NCBI GenBank assembly: GCA_045603225.1
Contig: JAZULT010000004.1
Coordinates: 1-9,014 of the forward strand
Source: RGIG9115 sp045603225
GTDB taxonomy: Bacteria > Bacillota > Clostridia > UBA1381
Direction: 5' to 3'
Length of the DNA: 9,014 nucleotides
The position numbers and the translations under genes are program-made. Below, piece after piece: positions 1 to 6,963 of the stretch. Numbering within the stretch: the first letter of the stretch is position 1; the number at the start of each line of letters is the position of its first letter. Below the pieces are notes generated by a model. That model did not search any database and was not told the origin of the DNA. It saw nothing but the letters and a program-made list of their open reading frames with translations.

Positions 1-7
1 CCATAAC

Positions 8-126
8 CTGTTGCAACGCAACAGATTTCACTGTCACAAGATGACAATTTCATTCATCCTGCGGATGAATTTCACCCGATTGAAAATCGCATTTCACTAT
101 TGTTATTTGTCCCGACAAATTACAAT
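8..126. repeat. Tandem array of small hairpins with ATTTCAC linkers, 22-base period
   Basis: Seen directly: a 7-base linker ATTTCAC occurs at 25-31, 69-75 and 91-97, with the variant ATTTCAT at 47-53, so its spacing is exactly 22 bases. Between linkers lie different short palindromes: CTGTTGC/GCAACAG (8-14/18-24, loop AAC), TGTCA/TGACA (32-36/42-46), ATTCATCC/GGATGAAT (52-59/63-70, loop TGC) and CGATT/AATCG (77-81/85-89, loop GAA). A longer AT-rich hairpin closes the array (ATTGT-ATTTGT at 99-110 pairing with ACAAAT-ACAAT at 115-126, one mismatch, loop CCCG). Stem sequences differ completely while pairing is kept, so the structure is conserved rather than the sequence. On the minus strand it reads GTGAAAT-hairpin and begins 8 bases after the stop of the last ABC permease, so it would lie in that operon's 3' untranslated region. 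It is not a CRISPR: the shared part is only 7 bases and the variable part is self-complementary. The left end may continue outside the window. Function unknown. Confidence 0.85.
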
Positions 127-133
127 TTATATA

Positions 134-1300
134 TTAAGATAACATAGAAATCTTTCTTTCATTTCTATTCAGTATTATATTTAATATAAACGCAATTACA
201 TACGAACATACCGAATACATCGCCATTTTTGCAATATAGCCTGAATCCGTAACCGCGTTCAGATAATACCATGGCGGAAGCAGCATGCGTATTTCTTCAA
301 GATAATTAATGCTGAAAAATATCGGACACAGAACAAGCATAACTATTGTTAAAAACGGTATACAAGCTCCAAGTCTTCCTGCCGAGCGGAAAAGAATACA
401 TAATATCAGGCAAAATCCTGTTGCAGACAATGCGTACAGAATCATTGCTGTTATTTCAAGATAAGCTTTTGTAAACATTCCTGAAAGGTAAAGTGCAATT
501 AAAACAGCTACAGATGAGGTTGCAATCGCTGAGAGGCATGAACCGAAAGCAGGTGCAAGTTTTTTTCTGTAGGATAACCAGTCATATTTGCCTTCTGCCT
601 GGTCTGACAGAAAATACATGGCCGAAGCAAAACCGCAAAGCATTATAAGTATTGCAAGTATTCCGCGTATTGGCGTCAAAAGGTAATTTTCGCTATTACC
701 GATTTCTACGTCAGAATCCATTTTTTGTATCTCTACCAAGCTGTCTTCGTATATATATTTGTTATAATGAGATAGTATAATATCATCAGATGTATTCTCG
801 GAAATAATATCATGTTTAAATAAAAAGTCTTTATAAGTTTCATACGATATATGCTGGAAAAGCACCGAGTAGAGCTTTTCGTTCGAAAGTCTTGTCATTG
901 TATTTTCTTCTGTTACAATAACTTTTACTATAGGCTTTGTAGGATTATCTGATACATAATCGCTGATTTTCTGCTTCGTATTTTCAGGGAAAATCCATGC
1001 ACAGTCTACATCTTTTTTCAGTACTGCATTTTCGGCTTTTTCGTATGTCTTAAAAACAGTAAAACGCAATACTGAATCAGAAGCAGTTAATTTGTTGATG
1101 ATATCGTGAGCAGCCGGATTGTTTTCACCTTCTGCATAAAGTGCTATATTCATTATACCGCTGTCTTCCTGCGTAATTGCTATTTTTGCCGCAGGAATGG
1201 AAAGAGGGATAAGAAGCAGTATCATAATAAAACTGTATTTATGGAATATTCGCTTTGTAAACATGCAGTACCATGTAAAAAGATTTTTTATTCTTTTCAT
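134..1300 (-). CDS. ABC-2 type transporter permease (second permease of operon)
   Basis: A 388-residue integral membrane protein, probably one half of the membrane channel of an ABC exporter. One membrane segment lies near the N-terminus (about 22-42). A polar domain of about 165 residues that should sit outside the cytoplasm follows, then a C-terminal cluster of about five segments (about 212-231, 250-273, 281-304, 311-330 and 356-377). This 1 + loop + 5 layout is that of the ABC2_membrane_3 type of permease and matches its upstream neighbour, so the two probably form a heterodimer. The ATG overlaps the stop of the preceding permease gene by 4 bases, which implies translational coupling. It is the last gene of the operon and ends 8 bases before the hairpin array. 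The substrate cannot be read from sequence; drug, peptide or lipid export are all possible. Family assignment rests on topology and operon context rather than a diagnostic motif. Confidence 0.85.
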   Translation of the reverse strand: MKRIKNLFTWYCMFTKRIFHKYSFIMILLLIPLSIPAAKIAITQEDSGIMNIALYAEGENNPAAHDIINKLTASDSVLRFTVFKTYEKAENAVLKKDVDCAWIFPENTKQKISDYVSDNPTKPIVKVIVTEENTMTRLSNEKLYSVLFQHISYETYKDFLFKHDIISENTSDDIILSHYNKYIYEDSLVEIQKMDSDVEIGNSENYLLTPIRGILAILIMLCGFASAMYFLSDQAEGKYDWLSYRKKLAPAFGSCLSAIATSSVAVLIALYLSGMFTKAYLEITAMILYALSATGFCLILCILFRSAGRLGACIPFLTIVMLVLCPIFFSINYLEEIRMLLPPWYYLNAVTDSGYIAKMAMYSVCSYVIAFILNIILNRNERKISMLS

Positions 1301-2544
1301 TTTTCATCACCTGCAATTCTGTAATTTCTGATAGTTAAAGTAAGTAATGCAAATATAGCTGTGTAAAGACCGATAGATGCATATTCGTATGTTATCGGTA
1401 CGTCTGTCAGGCACTTCCTCATATACGAAAAACCAATTCCTGACGGGAGCAGGGAGGAAAGCTTCTGTATATTATCCGGGAAAAAGTAATTCGGATAAAA
1501 ACATCCGGATATATATGCAAGAACGATTGCAACGAAGAATTGAAGCACAACTGAGTTTACCGTTCCGGGAACAAGCTCGTATATCATCATTTGCATTGCG
1601 GATATCATAATTACAACCGGTATAATTTTAATGATAAACACAACTGATGAGAATATGCCGGATGTTTCAAGTTCTTTTATTCCGAAGTCGTTATTTTGAG
1701 TGACAATGCCGAAAATTACGGAGAATATCAGAAGCGTTGTTAATGTACATACAAAGAATCCTGCAAATTCACAAAGCAATTGCCATCCGGATTTAATTCC
1801 GCGTGAATATAGAGAACGTGGGATTGAAAGATTGTTTTTAATAAGCAGTTTGTTACACGATAAACCCCATATGAGTAAAAAGAATAGTATAAGTCCGCAT
1901 ATATAATATCCTTCTGTAGATATTGAGTCTGCAATTCCGATTTCGTATACTTTGTAGGATTTGCTTCTTCCGAGGACTTCTGTTATATATGTAAGGTTCA
2001 TATCTGTAATATTTTCACCAAGCATTTTTTGTGCTTTGCTGTCGGCTGCATCTTTTGTAATACTTTGCAAGCCATATACTGAGCTTTGTGTTCTTGTTAT
2101 CCATTCCGAAGCGATATCTGCGATTTCACGAATTATCGCAGTTTCAAAGCCTGTATTTTCATTTAAAACAACGTATTCGACCGGGGTATTATTTCCGTAA
2201 AGAATATCTGTGATGAAATTATCCGGAATTCTCAGATATCCTGAAATTTCGCGTTTTACTAATGATTTTTTTGCGGATTCTTCATCAAGCTCAATGAAGT
2301 TTATTGAAAAACGTGAGCTGTCAAAATTCTGAAGTGCTTTTATACCAACGCCCAAATAAGATTCGGATGTATCGCCTACAATTCCGAGTTGTATTTTGGT
2401 TTGTCCTTTGTTTGAGTTCTGATGAAGAATAACAGTTGTTGTAAGAATAATGCTTGCAAGTGTTATGAGTGTTATAATTAAAATTGACGGATATATTTTA
2501 AATGCTCTTTTAATCTGAAGCTTCAGATATTTTGTTTTCTTCAT
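1297..2544 (-). CDS. ABC-2 type transporter permease (first permease of operon)
   Basis: A 415-residue membrane protein with the same plan as the permease gene that follows it. A basic N-terminus (MKKTKYLKLQIKR) precedes membrane segment 1 (about 19-40). A polar domain of about 170 residues then precedes segments at about 212-229, 258-281, 298-321, 330-350 and 387-404. Segment 5 is followed by a short Pro/Tyr/Phe-rich stretch (CFYPNYFFPDN, 348-358), typical of the extracytoplasmic loop before the last helix in ABC-2 permeases. Its ATG overlaps the ATPase stop by 4 bases and its stop overlaps the next permease start by 4 bases, so the three proteins are probably made in fixed ratio. The two permeases are clearly diverged, so this looks like a heterodimeric exporter rather than a recent duplication. 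Substrate unknown. Confidence 0.87.
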   Translation of the reverse strand: MKKTKYLKLQIKRAFKIYPSILIITLITLASIILTTTVILHQNSNKGQTKIQLGIVGDTSESYLGVGIKALQNFDSSRFSINFIELDEESAKKSLVKREISGYLRIPDNFITDILYGNNTPVEYVVLNENTGFETAIIREIADIASEWITRTQSSVYGLQSITKDAADSKAQKMLGENITDMNLTYITEVLGRSKSYKVYEIGIADSISTEGYYICGLILFFLLIWGLSCNKLLIKNNLSIPRSLYSRGIKSGWQLLCEFAGFFVCTLTTLLIFSVIFGIVTQNNDFGIKELETSGIFSSVVFIIKIIPVVIMISAMQMMIYELVPGTVNSVVLQFFVAIVLAYISGCFYPNYFFPDNIQKLSSLLPSGIGFSYMRKCLTDVPITYEYASIGLYTAIFALLTLTIRNYRIAGDEK

Positions 2545-3203
2545 AGCATACCTACCAATCTGTGGATATTTCCATCGTATTCAAAGCTTTCAAGAGTACC
2601 GTTTTTCAGAATATAAAGGTCATTGCACAGCGGTATTTCCTGAATGTCATGAGTGGCGATAATAATTATGCCGCCATTATTTTTATAATCTTTAAGATAA
2701 TTTGAAATTCTCTCCTTGCATACAAGGTCCAGAGCTGCGGAAGGTTCATCGAGTAAGAGTATTTTAGGGTTATGAGCCACAGCGCATCCGATTGCCAGTC
2801 TTTTTTTCATTCCGCCTGACATTTTGTAAACAGGTGTTTTTATAAATTCTGAAATTCCGAGAATTCTTAAGACACCGTCATCAAATGCTTTATCCATATC
2901 TTTCTTGGTGTACCAGAGTCTTAAATTGTCGTATGCATTAAGCTCTTCGAAAAGCGGTGTGCTTTGCGGAACATATCCTACATATTCGGAACGTTTTTTT
3001 TCGTCTTTAAGTAAGTTTACATCGTCAAAGGTGAATGTGCCGTTGTCACCTTTGTGAACTCCTGCAAGGATGCTCAGAAGTGTTGATTTGCCGCTTCCGT
3101 TACCGCCAAGTATTCCGACACAGGTGCCGGGCTCTGCCGATAATGTTATACTTTTAAGAACTTCATGTTTTCCGTATTTTTTTTGTATATTTGTAATTTT
3201 CAT
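2541..3203 (-). CDS. ABC transporter ATP-binding protein
   Basis: A 220-residue nucleotide-binding subunit that would hydrolyse ATP at the cytoplasmic face to drive the two permeases encoded next. All expected motifs are intact: Walker A GGNGSGKST (33-41), Q-loop Gln80 in YVPQ, signature MSGGMKKR (128-135, the usual SGGQ being SGGM), Walker B ILLLDEP (148-154), D-loop SAALD (155-159) and switch His185 in ATHD. The length is that of a single-domain exporter ATPase, with no C-terminal regulatory extension. The start is supported by an AAAGG-type ribosome binding site about 8 bases upstream on the minus strand. It is the first gene of the operon; the gap to the preceding zinc-ribbon gene is 71 bases and is mostly a terminator hairpin, and I see no good promoter there. 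Expression may therefore depend on read-through. The transported compound is unknown. Confidence 0.95.
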   Translation of the reverse strand: MKITNIQKKYGKHEVLKSITLSAEPGTCVGILGGNGSGKSTLLSILAGVHKGDNGTFTFDDVNLLKDEKKRSEYVGYVPQSTPLFEELNAYDNLRLWYTKKDMDKAFDDGVLRILGISEFIKTPVYKMSGGMKKRLAIGCAVAHNPKILLLDEPSAALDLVCKERISNYLKDYKNNGGIIIIATHDIQEIPLCNDLYILKNGTLESFEYDGNIHRLVGML

Positions 3204-3219
3204 GATATAGCCTTTCTAT

Positions 3220-3261
3220 AAAAAGATGCGAGCCTGCAACGTTACAAGCCCGCGTCTTTTT
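3220..3261 (-). terminator. Rho-independent terminator after the zinc-ribbon gene
   Basis: Read on the minus strand, AAAAAGACGCGGGCTTG pairs with the downstream arm ending in TCTTTTT. This makes a long stem with two G-U wobbles and one C-A mismatch, around a loop containing TAACGTT. The G+C-rich core and the trailing T run fit an intrinsic terminator. It starts 14 bases after the zinc-ribbon stop codon and lies 17 bases before the ATPase start codon. It would thus end the upstream transcript and, if leaky, set how much of the ABC operon is read. Confidence 0.8.
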
Positions 3262-3274
3262 GAATTTAATTTTT

Positions 3275-5089
3275 TCAGAATCCTAATTCGTCAATTATGT
3301 CATCAGGAACATTTATTTCTTCAAGTTTATCTATAAGATCACCTGTTACATAGTCTTCAGCAGCATCATAATATTCCATCAATTCATTTGCATCGTCCGA
3401 ATCAATATAATCTGAAGGTATACTTACTTTGCTGTTATCTGTTGTTTTTCCTTCTAAACCTAAAGCTATGTACAAATCTTCTCCGGAATAGAGAGAAAGC
3501 TTTGAACCGTTATCACTTCCTTTGATTTCGAGCTTCAAATCAGAGATAAGAGATGATATATCGCTGTCTAACATCGTAGTGAAAGTAGTTAATCCTGAAC
3601 CCGGTTCCACGGTTATGGTACCAACCAGTGTTCCTTTTTCGATTTTCTTTGAATCAACACCGTTTAAAGAAATTGTCAGTACGTCAGCACCCATTACAGA
3701 GAGATTGTATTCACCTGTCTTTTTATTTCCGGAATTTTTACCTGAACCTGAGAATTCAATTTTCTGACCTTCTGATTCAACAGATATTGTAGAAGCAAAA
3801 TTTTTGCCTTTTACTATAGAAGCACAAAGGAATTCTACACCCTCTTCTTCAAATCCGAAACCTATAATGTCTCCTTTATTGTTTACATAGAAATCAAGAG
3901 CAATTGACTCTTCGGAAGCTTCAAGGTCTTCAAAACCTTCATCGAGGATACTGTCTATTTCTTCAACAAATAAATCATAGTCCATATCCATATCTTCGTA
4001 CATTTCAAGTTCTGAAATGTTTGTAATTATTTTTTTGATTTCTTTGTCGTCTCTTACTTCTGTAAGTACATTAGTGAGTATGTTTGCAAGTGTTTCTCCG
4101 TCTATATTTGCCGTGAGAACCGTTGCTTTTACAGAAGTGCCTTCAATGTTCAGCTTTTTAGATGATTCATCAATGTCATCAACTGATTTAATTACACATT
4201 CGATGTACTTATTCAAAAGCTTTTCGGTAACCTTCTGATCGGGAATGACATTCATTAATGCTTCGAGTTGTTCTGTTGAATCAGATATCTGGGCAACTGC
4301 TGCATTATATTCAGAAACGTCAAATTCACCGCGTATTGCTTTTTCGCTGATTTGAGGTATTGTAAAATACATATATCCTTCTTTAGCATCTAATGCGAGA
4401 GATACATCAATCACGTCTGTATTATTGATATCGAGACCTAAATTGGTTGAAAATGTATTCTCATTCGTTGCTAAGTTATAATTTATAGCTCCGTTTTCGA
4501 ACCATGATATGTAATCTGATGCCTCAGAACCGCCATACTCGTCTACAAAGTCGTACAATGCTTCTCCTGCTTCGATACTGATTTTTCCTTCAGCTCCGAA
4601 ATTCGGACTTTTAAGATTTGTCAGGAACGAAGAAACTTCTTCAACTCCGTCTGAGGTTCCTTTGCCGACAACGTGATTGAAGTATTTTTCAGGACTCATT
4701 ACTACTTTGTTTATAGAGTTTCTCATTGGTTTTGAAGCGGCAAATCCAACTGCGCCTAACGCTATAACACCGGCAACAGATGCGGCAATGATAATTGGTT
4801 TCTTGCTTTTTATTTTTGCTGTAGCAGAATCCGGAATATCTGTATAGTCAATTTGCTGCTGTTGGTAAACATTATCTGCATAACCAGTATTGTTTCCGTT
4901 ATAATTATTGCTGTTATTGTTGTTATTGTTGTTATTGTAATTTCCGGAAAACTTTACCTGATTTCCGCTGTTAGCATTCTGATTGCTGTAATTATTAGCG
5001 GAGGAAGGGGCCGGAGTGACTCTTGCACCGCAATGGTCGCAGAATGTTGCATTATCCGGTAATTTAAATCCACAGTTATCACAAAACAT
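3275..5089 (-). CDS. Zinc-ribbon, single-pass membrane protein with Asn-rich linker and large outer domain
   Basis: A 604-residue protein of unknown function. Residues 1-24 form a zinc ribbon with two CxxC knuckles (Cys3, Cys6, Cys17, Cys20). A low-complexity Asn/Gln/Ser/Tyr linker (about 30-80) contains eight Asn in a row (52-59). After a basic patch (AKIKSKK, 91-97) comes one membrane helix (about 98-118). The remaining roughly 480 residues are soluble, acidic and rich in Asp/Glu/Ser. By the positive-inside rule the ribbon should be cytoplasmic and the large domain outside the cell. This layout is common in clostridia, where the ligand is usually unknown. The start is supported by AGAGG (5098-5102) 8 bases before the ATG. 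A consensus promoter sits upstream and a hairpin terminator downstream, so the gene is probably monocistronic. I cannot assign the outer domain to a family. Its link to the ABC genes is positional only. Confidence 0.88.
   Translation of the reverse strand: MFCDNCGFKLPDNATFCDHCGARVTPAPSSANNYSNQNANSGNQVKFSGNYNNNNNNNNSNNYNGNNTGYADNVYQQQQIDYTDIPDSATAKIKSKKPIIIAASVAGVIALGAVGFAASKPMRNSINKVVMSPEKYFNHVVGKGTSDGVEEVSSFLTNLKSPNFGAEGKISIEAGEALYDFVDEYGGSEASDYISWFENGAINYNLATNENTFSTNLGLDINNTDVIDVSLALDAKEGYMYFTIPQISEKAIRGEFDVSEYNAAVAQISDSTEQLEALMNVIPDQKVTEKLLNKYIECVIKSVDDIDESSKKLNIEGTSVKATVLTANIDGETLANILTNVLTEVRDDKEIKKIITNISELEMYEDMDMDYDLFVEEIDSILDEGFEDLEASEESIALDFYVNNKGDIIGFGFEEEGVEFLCASIVKGKNFASTISVESEGQKIEFSGSGKNSGNKKTGEYNLSVMGADVLTISLNGVDSKKIEKGTLVGTITVEPGSGLTTFTTMLDSDISSLISDLKLEIKGSDNGSKLSLYSGEDLYIALGLEGKTTDNSKVSIPSDYIDSDDANELMEYYDAAEDYVTGDLIDKLEEINVPDDIIDELGF
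4913..4937. repeat. 9-base tandem repeat encoding the Asn run
   Basis: The plus strand shows GTTATTGTT repeated about 2.8 times (4913-4921, 4922-4930, 4931-4937). On the coding strand this is AAC/AAT codons for Asn52-59. Because the unit is a multiple of three, slippage would change linker length without breaking the frame. Confidence 0.75.
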
Positions 5090-5123
5090 ATTAAATTCCT
5101 CTTTTCTTTTAGTACTTAGTCAT

Positions 5124-5152
5124 ATTATATATCGAAAATATTATTTTGTCAA
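5124..5152 (-). promoter_or_regulatory. Sigma-A promoter for the zinc-ribbon gene
   Basis: On the minus strand there is a perfect -35 TTGACA (plus-strand 5147-5152) and a perfect -10 TATAAT (5124-5129), separated by 17 bases. The expected start of transcription is near 5117, giving a leader of about 28 bases before the ATG at 5089. The -35 lies in the loop of a 9-bp inverted repeat (5138-5164), which may be an operator. Confidence 0.85.
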
Positions 5153-5164
5153 TAGAAATAATAT
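5138..5164. promoter_or_regulatory. Inverted repeat around the minus-strand -35 box (possible operator)
   Basis: ATATTATTT (5138-5146) and AAATAATAT (5156-5164) are perfect 9-bp inverted arms around a 9-base centre that contains the -35 box of the zinc-ribbon promoter. The position suits a repressor site. However, the sequence is pure A/T in an A/T-rich region, so chance symmetry is possible. No regulator is identified. Confidence 0.3.
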
Positions 5165-5243
5165 ATTTGTAATATAATATCTGTGTTTATTATACTAAAC
5201 TTAGATAAAACGGAAAAATGGGGGGATAGTTAATATTTTACTA

Positions 5244-5272
5244 TTGACAATATTGAAAAAAAATGGTATAAT
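5244..5272 (+). promoter_or_regulatory. Sigma-A promoter for the uronate operon
   Basis: There is a perfect -35 TTGACA (5244-5249), a 17-base spacer and a perfect -10 TATAAT (5267-5272), with an extended -10 TG at 5264-5265. Transcription should start near 5279, leaving a leader of only about 25 bases before the ATG at 5305, too short for a riboswitch. An imperfect palindrome ATAGT(9 bases)ACTAT (5226-5244) touches the -35 and is a candidate operator. A promoter this close to consensus would normally need repression rather than activation to be regulated. Confidence 0.88.
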
Positions 5273-5304
5273 AAATTGTAAAAAAATAACAAAGGTATGA
5301 TATA

Positions 5305-6114
5305 ATGAAAAAAGGTATACGCGGACATGACGTGCAGGCCGTCGGACTTGAAAATATAGCAGACCGATGCCGTGAGGTCGGGATAGAATATCTGCAGCTT
5401 GTTCTTGAAAAGAGTATAGACGGCTTTAAAGCCGGAAGCTTTTCTGAAGAATATGCAAACGAGATAAAGGATAGTCTCGGCAGTATGAAAATTGCAGTTC
5501 TCGGAAGCTACATAAACCCGTCCTCTGTTGATAAAGACGAACTGGAATACGATTTATTTCGTTTCAAAGAAAAAATCCGTTACGCAACTGTGCTTAATCC
5601 TATAGTAGTTGGTACGGAAACAGGAGCTTATATTGAAGGTCAGACTGATTCCGAGGAAGCATATCAGCATTTACTAAGGAGCATCCGTGAGCTTCTTGCG
5701 GAGGCTGAAAAATATAATGTCAATATCGGAATTGAAGGTGTGCATATTTTTGTTATAAACACACCCCGGAAGATGGCAAGACTTATGGGCGACCTTGACT
5801 CAGATAATGCAAGAGTTATTTTTGACCCGATAAATCTTATAAGCATTGACAATTATAAAGAGCAGGATAAAATCATAAATGATATGTTTGAACTTCTCGC
5901 AAGCAAGATTGCTGTTATTCACGCAAAGGATTTTGTAGTAGAAGACGGAAGAATAAAAACTGTTGCTCCGGGAGAGGGAATGCTTAATTATGAGCTGATA
6001 TTCAAAAATCTTAAGGAGCATAACCTTGATATCCCCGTGATAGTTGAAGAATTTAATGAAAACAAAGCAGTTACTGCTTTTGAATATTTAAAAAAAATCA
6101 GGAGGAATGCATGA
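5305..6114 (+). CDS. Sugar phosphate isomerase/epimerase-like TIM-barrel protein
   Basis: A 269-residue protein of the xylose isomerase-like TIM-barrel (AP endonuclease 2) superfamily, presumably a cytoplasmic, metal-dependent sugar or keto-acid isomerase or epimerase. The metal-ligand pattern is present at the strand ends: Glu144 (IGIEG), Asp174 (VIFDPIN), His206 (VIHAKD) and Glu248 (VIVEEF), with the typical APGEG loop at 221-225. The N-terminus (KKGIRGHDV) matches the usual first strand of the family. The start is supported by AAAGG (5291-5295) 9 bases upstream, just after a consensus promoter. It is the first gene of the operon and its stop overlaps the kduI start (ATGA). The context suggests a substrate in unsaturated-uronate or pectin sugar breakdown. 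The family is too broad to name the reaction, and I cannot tell which sugar it acts on. Confidence 0.85.
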   Translation: MKKGIRGHDVQAVGLENIADRCREVGIEYLQLVLEKSIDGFKAGSFSEEYANEIKDSLGSMKIAVLGSYINPSSVDKDELEYDLFRFKEKIRYATVLNPIVVGTETGAYIEGQTDSEEAYQHLLRSIRELLAEAEKYNVNIGIEGVHIFVINTPRKMARLMGDLDSDNARVIFDPINLISIDNYKEQDKIINDMFELLASKIAVIHAKDFVVEDGRIKTVAPGEGMLNYELIFKNLKEHNLDIPVIVEEFNENKAVTAFEYLKKIRRNA

Positions 6115-6944
6115 TGGAAATCAGATGCGCGTCTAACCCTAAGGACGTTAAACACTACACAACAGACAGACTCAGAGAGGAATTCCACATTTCGGAGTTA
6201 TTCACAGTCGACAATATCAAAATGGTATACAGCCATATTGACAGAATCATAACCGCAGGTCTTATGCCTGTATATCAGGAGCTTAAGCTGGAAGGTGGAA
6301 AAGAGCTTGCAAGTGACTACTTCCTCGAAAGACGTGAAATGGGATGTATCAACATCGGCGGAAAGGGCATTATTACTGTTGACGGTGTTGAATATGAAAT
6401 GAATCCGAGAGACGGAATGTATATCGGAATGGGTAATAAGGAAATATCATTCAAATGTGTTGATATTGAAAATCCACCGAAGTTCTATGTTTCATCATGT
6501 CCGGCACACAAGACATATCCTATTGTTAAGATTGATATAACAAAAGCGAAGAAGGTTCCCTGCGGAAGTGTTGAGGACTGTAACAAGAGAGTTATCAATC
6601 AGTACATACATCCGGAAGTAATGCAGAGCTGTCAGCTTGCAATGGGACTTACACAGCTTGAACCCGGTTCAAACTGGAACACAATGCCTTCACATACTCA
6701 TGACAGACGTATGGAAGTATATCTTTATCTTGATATGGGCGAAAATGATGCAGTATTCCATATGATGGGAGAACCGAATGAAACAAGACACATTATCATG
6801 CATAATGAAGAAGCTGTTATTTCACCGAGCTGGTCAATTCACTCAGGTGTTGGTACAAAGGCATATTCATTTATCTGGGCAATGTGCGGCGAAAATCAGG
6901 AATTTACTGATATGGACTTTATTGAAACAAAGGATTTAAGATAA
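6111..6944 (+). CDS. kduI: 5-keto-4-deoxyuronate isomerase (4-deoxy-L-threo-5-hexosulose-uronate ketol-isomerase)
   Basis: A 277-residue enzyme of normal family length. KduI converts 4-deoxy-L-threo-5-hexosulose uronate, formed from unsaturated uronates released by lyases and unsaturated glycosyl hydrolases, to 3-deoxy-D-glycero-2,5-hexodiulosonate, in the cytoplasm. It is a cupin-fold zinc enzyme. The expected ligands are visible as His195, His197 and Glu202 (PSHTHDRRMEVYLY) and His244 (SWSIHSGVG). Other family features include FLERREMGCINIGG (71-84) and the C-terminal WAMCGENQEFTDMD (256-269). A strong GGAGG (6101-6105) precedes two possible starts: ATG 6111, which overlaps the upstream stop, and ATG 6114 three bases later. 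Both are well spaced and the proteins differ by one Met. The product feeds directly to KduD, encoded 19 bases downstream. Confidence 0.96.
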   Translation: MMEIRCASNPKDVKHYTTDRLREEFHISELFTVDNIKMVYSHIDRIITAGLMPVYQELKLEGGKELASDYFLERREMGCINIGGKGIITVDGVEYEMNPRDGMYIGMGNKEISFKCVDIENPPKFYVSSCPAHKTYPIVKIDITKAKKVPCGSVEDCNKRVINQYIHPEVMQSCQLAMGLTQLEPGSNWNTMPSHTHDRRMEVYLYLDMGENDAVFHMMGEPNETRHIIMHNEEAVISPSWSIHSGVGTKAYSFIWAMCGENQEFTDMDFIETKDLR

Positions 6945-6963
6945 CAATCGGGAGGAATTGTAA

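Noticed and set aside
1..126. CRISPR array
   Set aside because: The repeated part is only 7 bases and the intervals are self-complementary 15- to 17-base palindromes. Neither fits CRISPR repeats and spacers, and there are no cas genes.
2122..2146. Another ATTTCAC copy flanked by GCGAT/ATCGC
   Set aside because: It lies inside the permease coding frame as a single occurrence with no neighbouring linkers, so it is most likely chance.
4017..4238. Plus-strand reading frames opposite the zinc-ribbon gene
   Set aside because: They are shadows of the long minus-strand gene, with no start signals and repetitive hydrophobic translations.
5220..5225. Run of six G as a G-rich regulatory signal
   Set aside because: A single short run, not repeated, so no G-quadruplex or known site can be supported.
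5280..5304. Riboswitch or leader RNA before the uronate operon
   Set aside because: The leader from the predicted transcription start is only about 25 bases, with no room for an aptamer.
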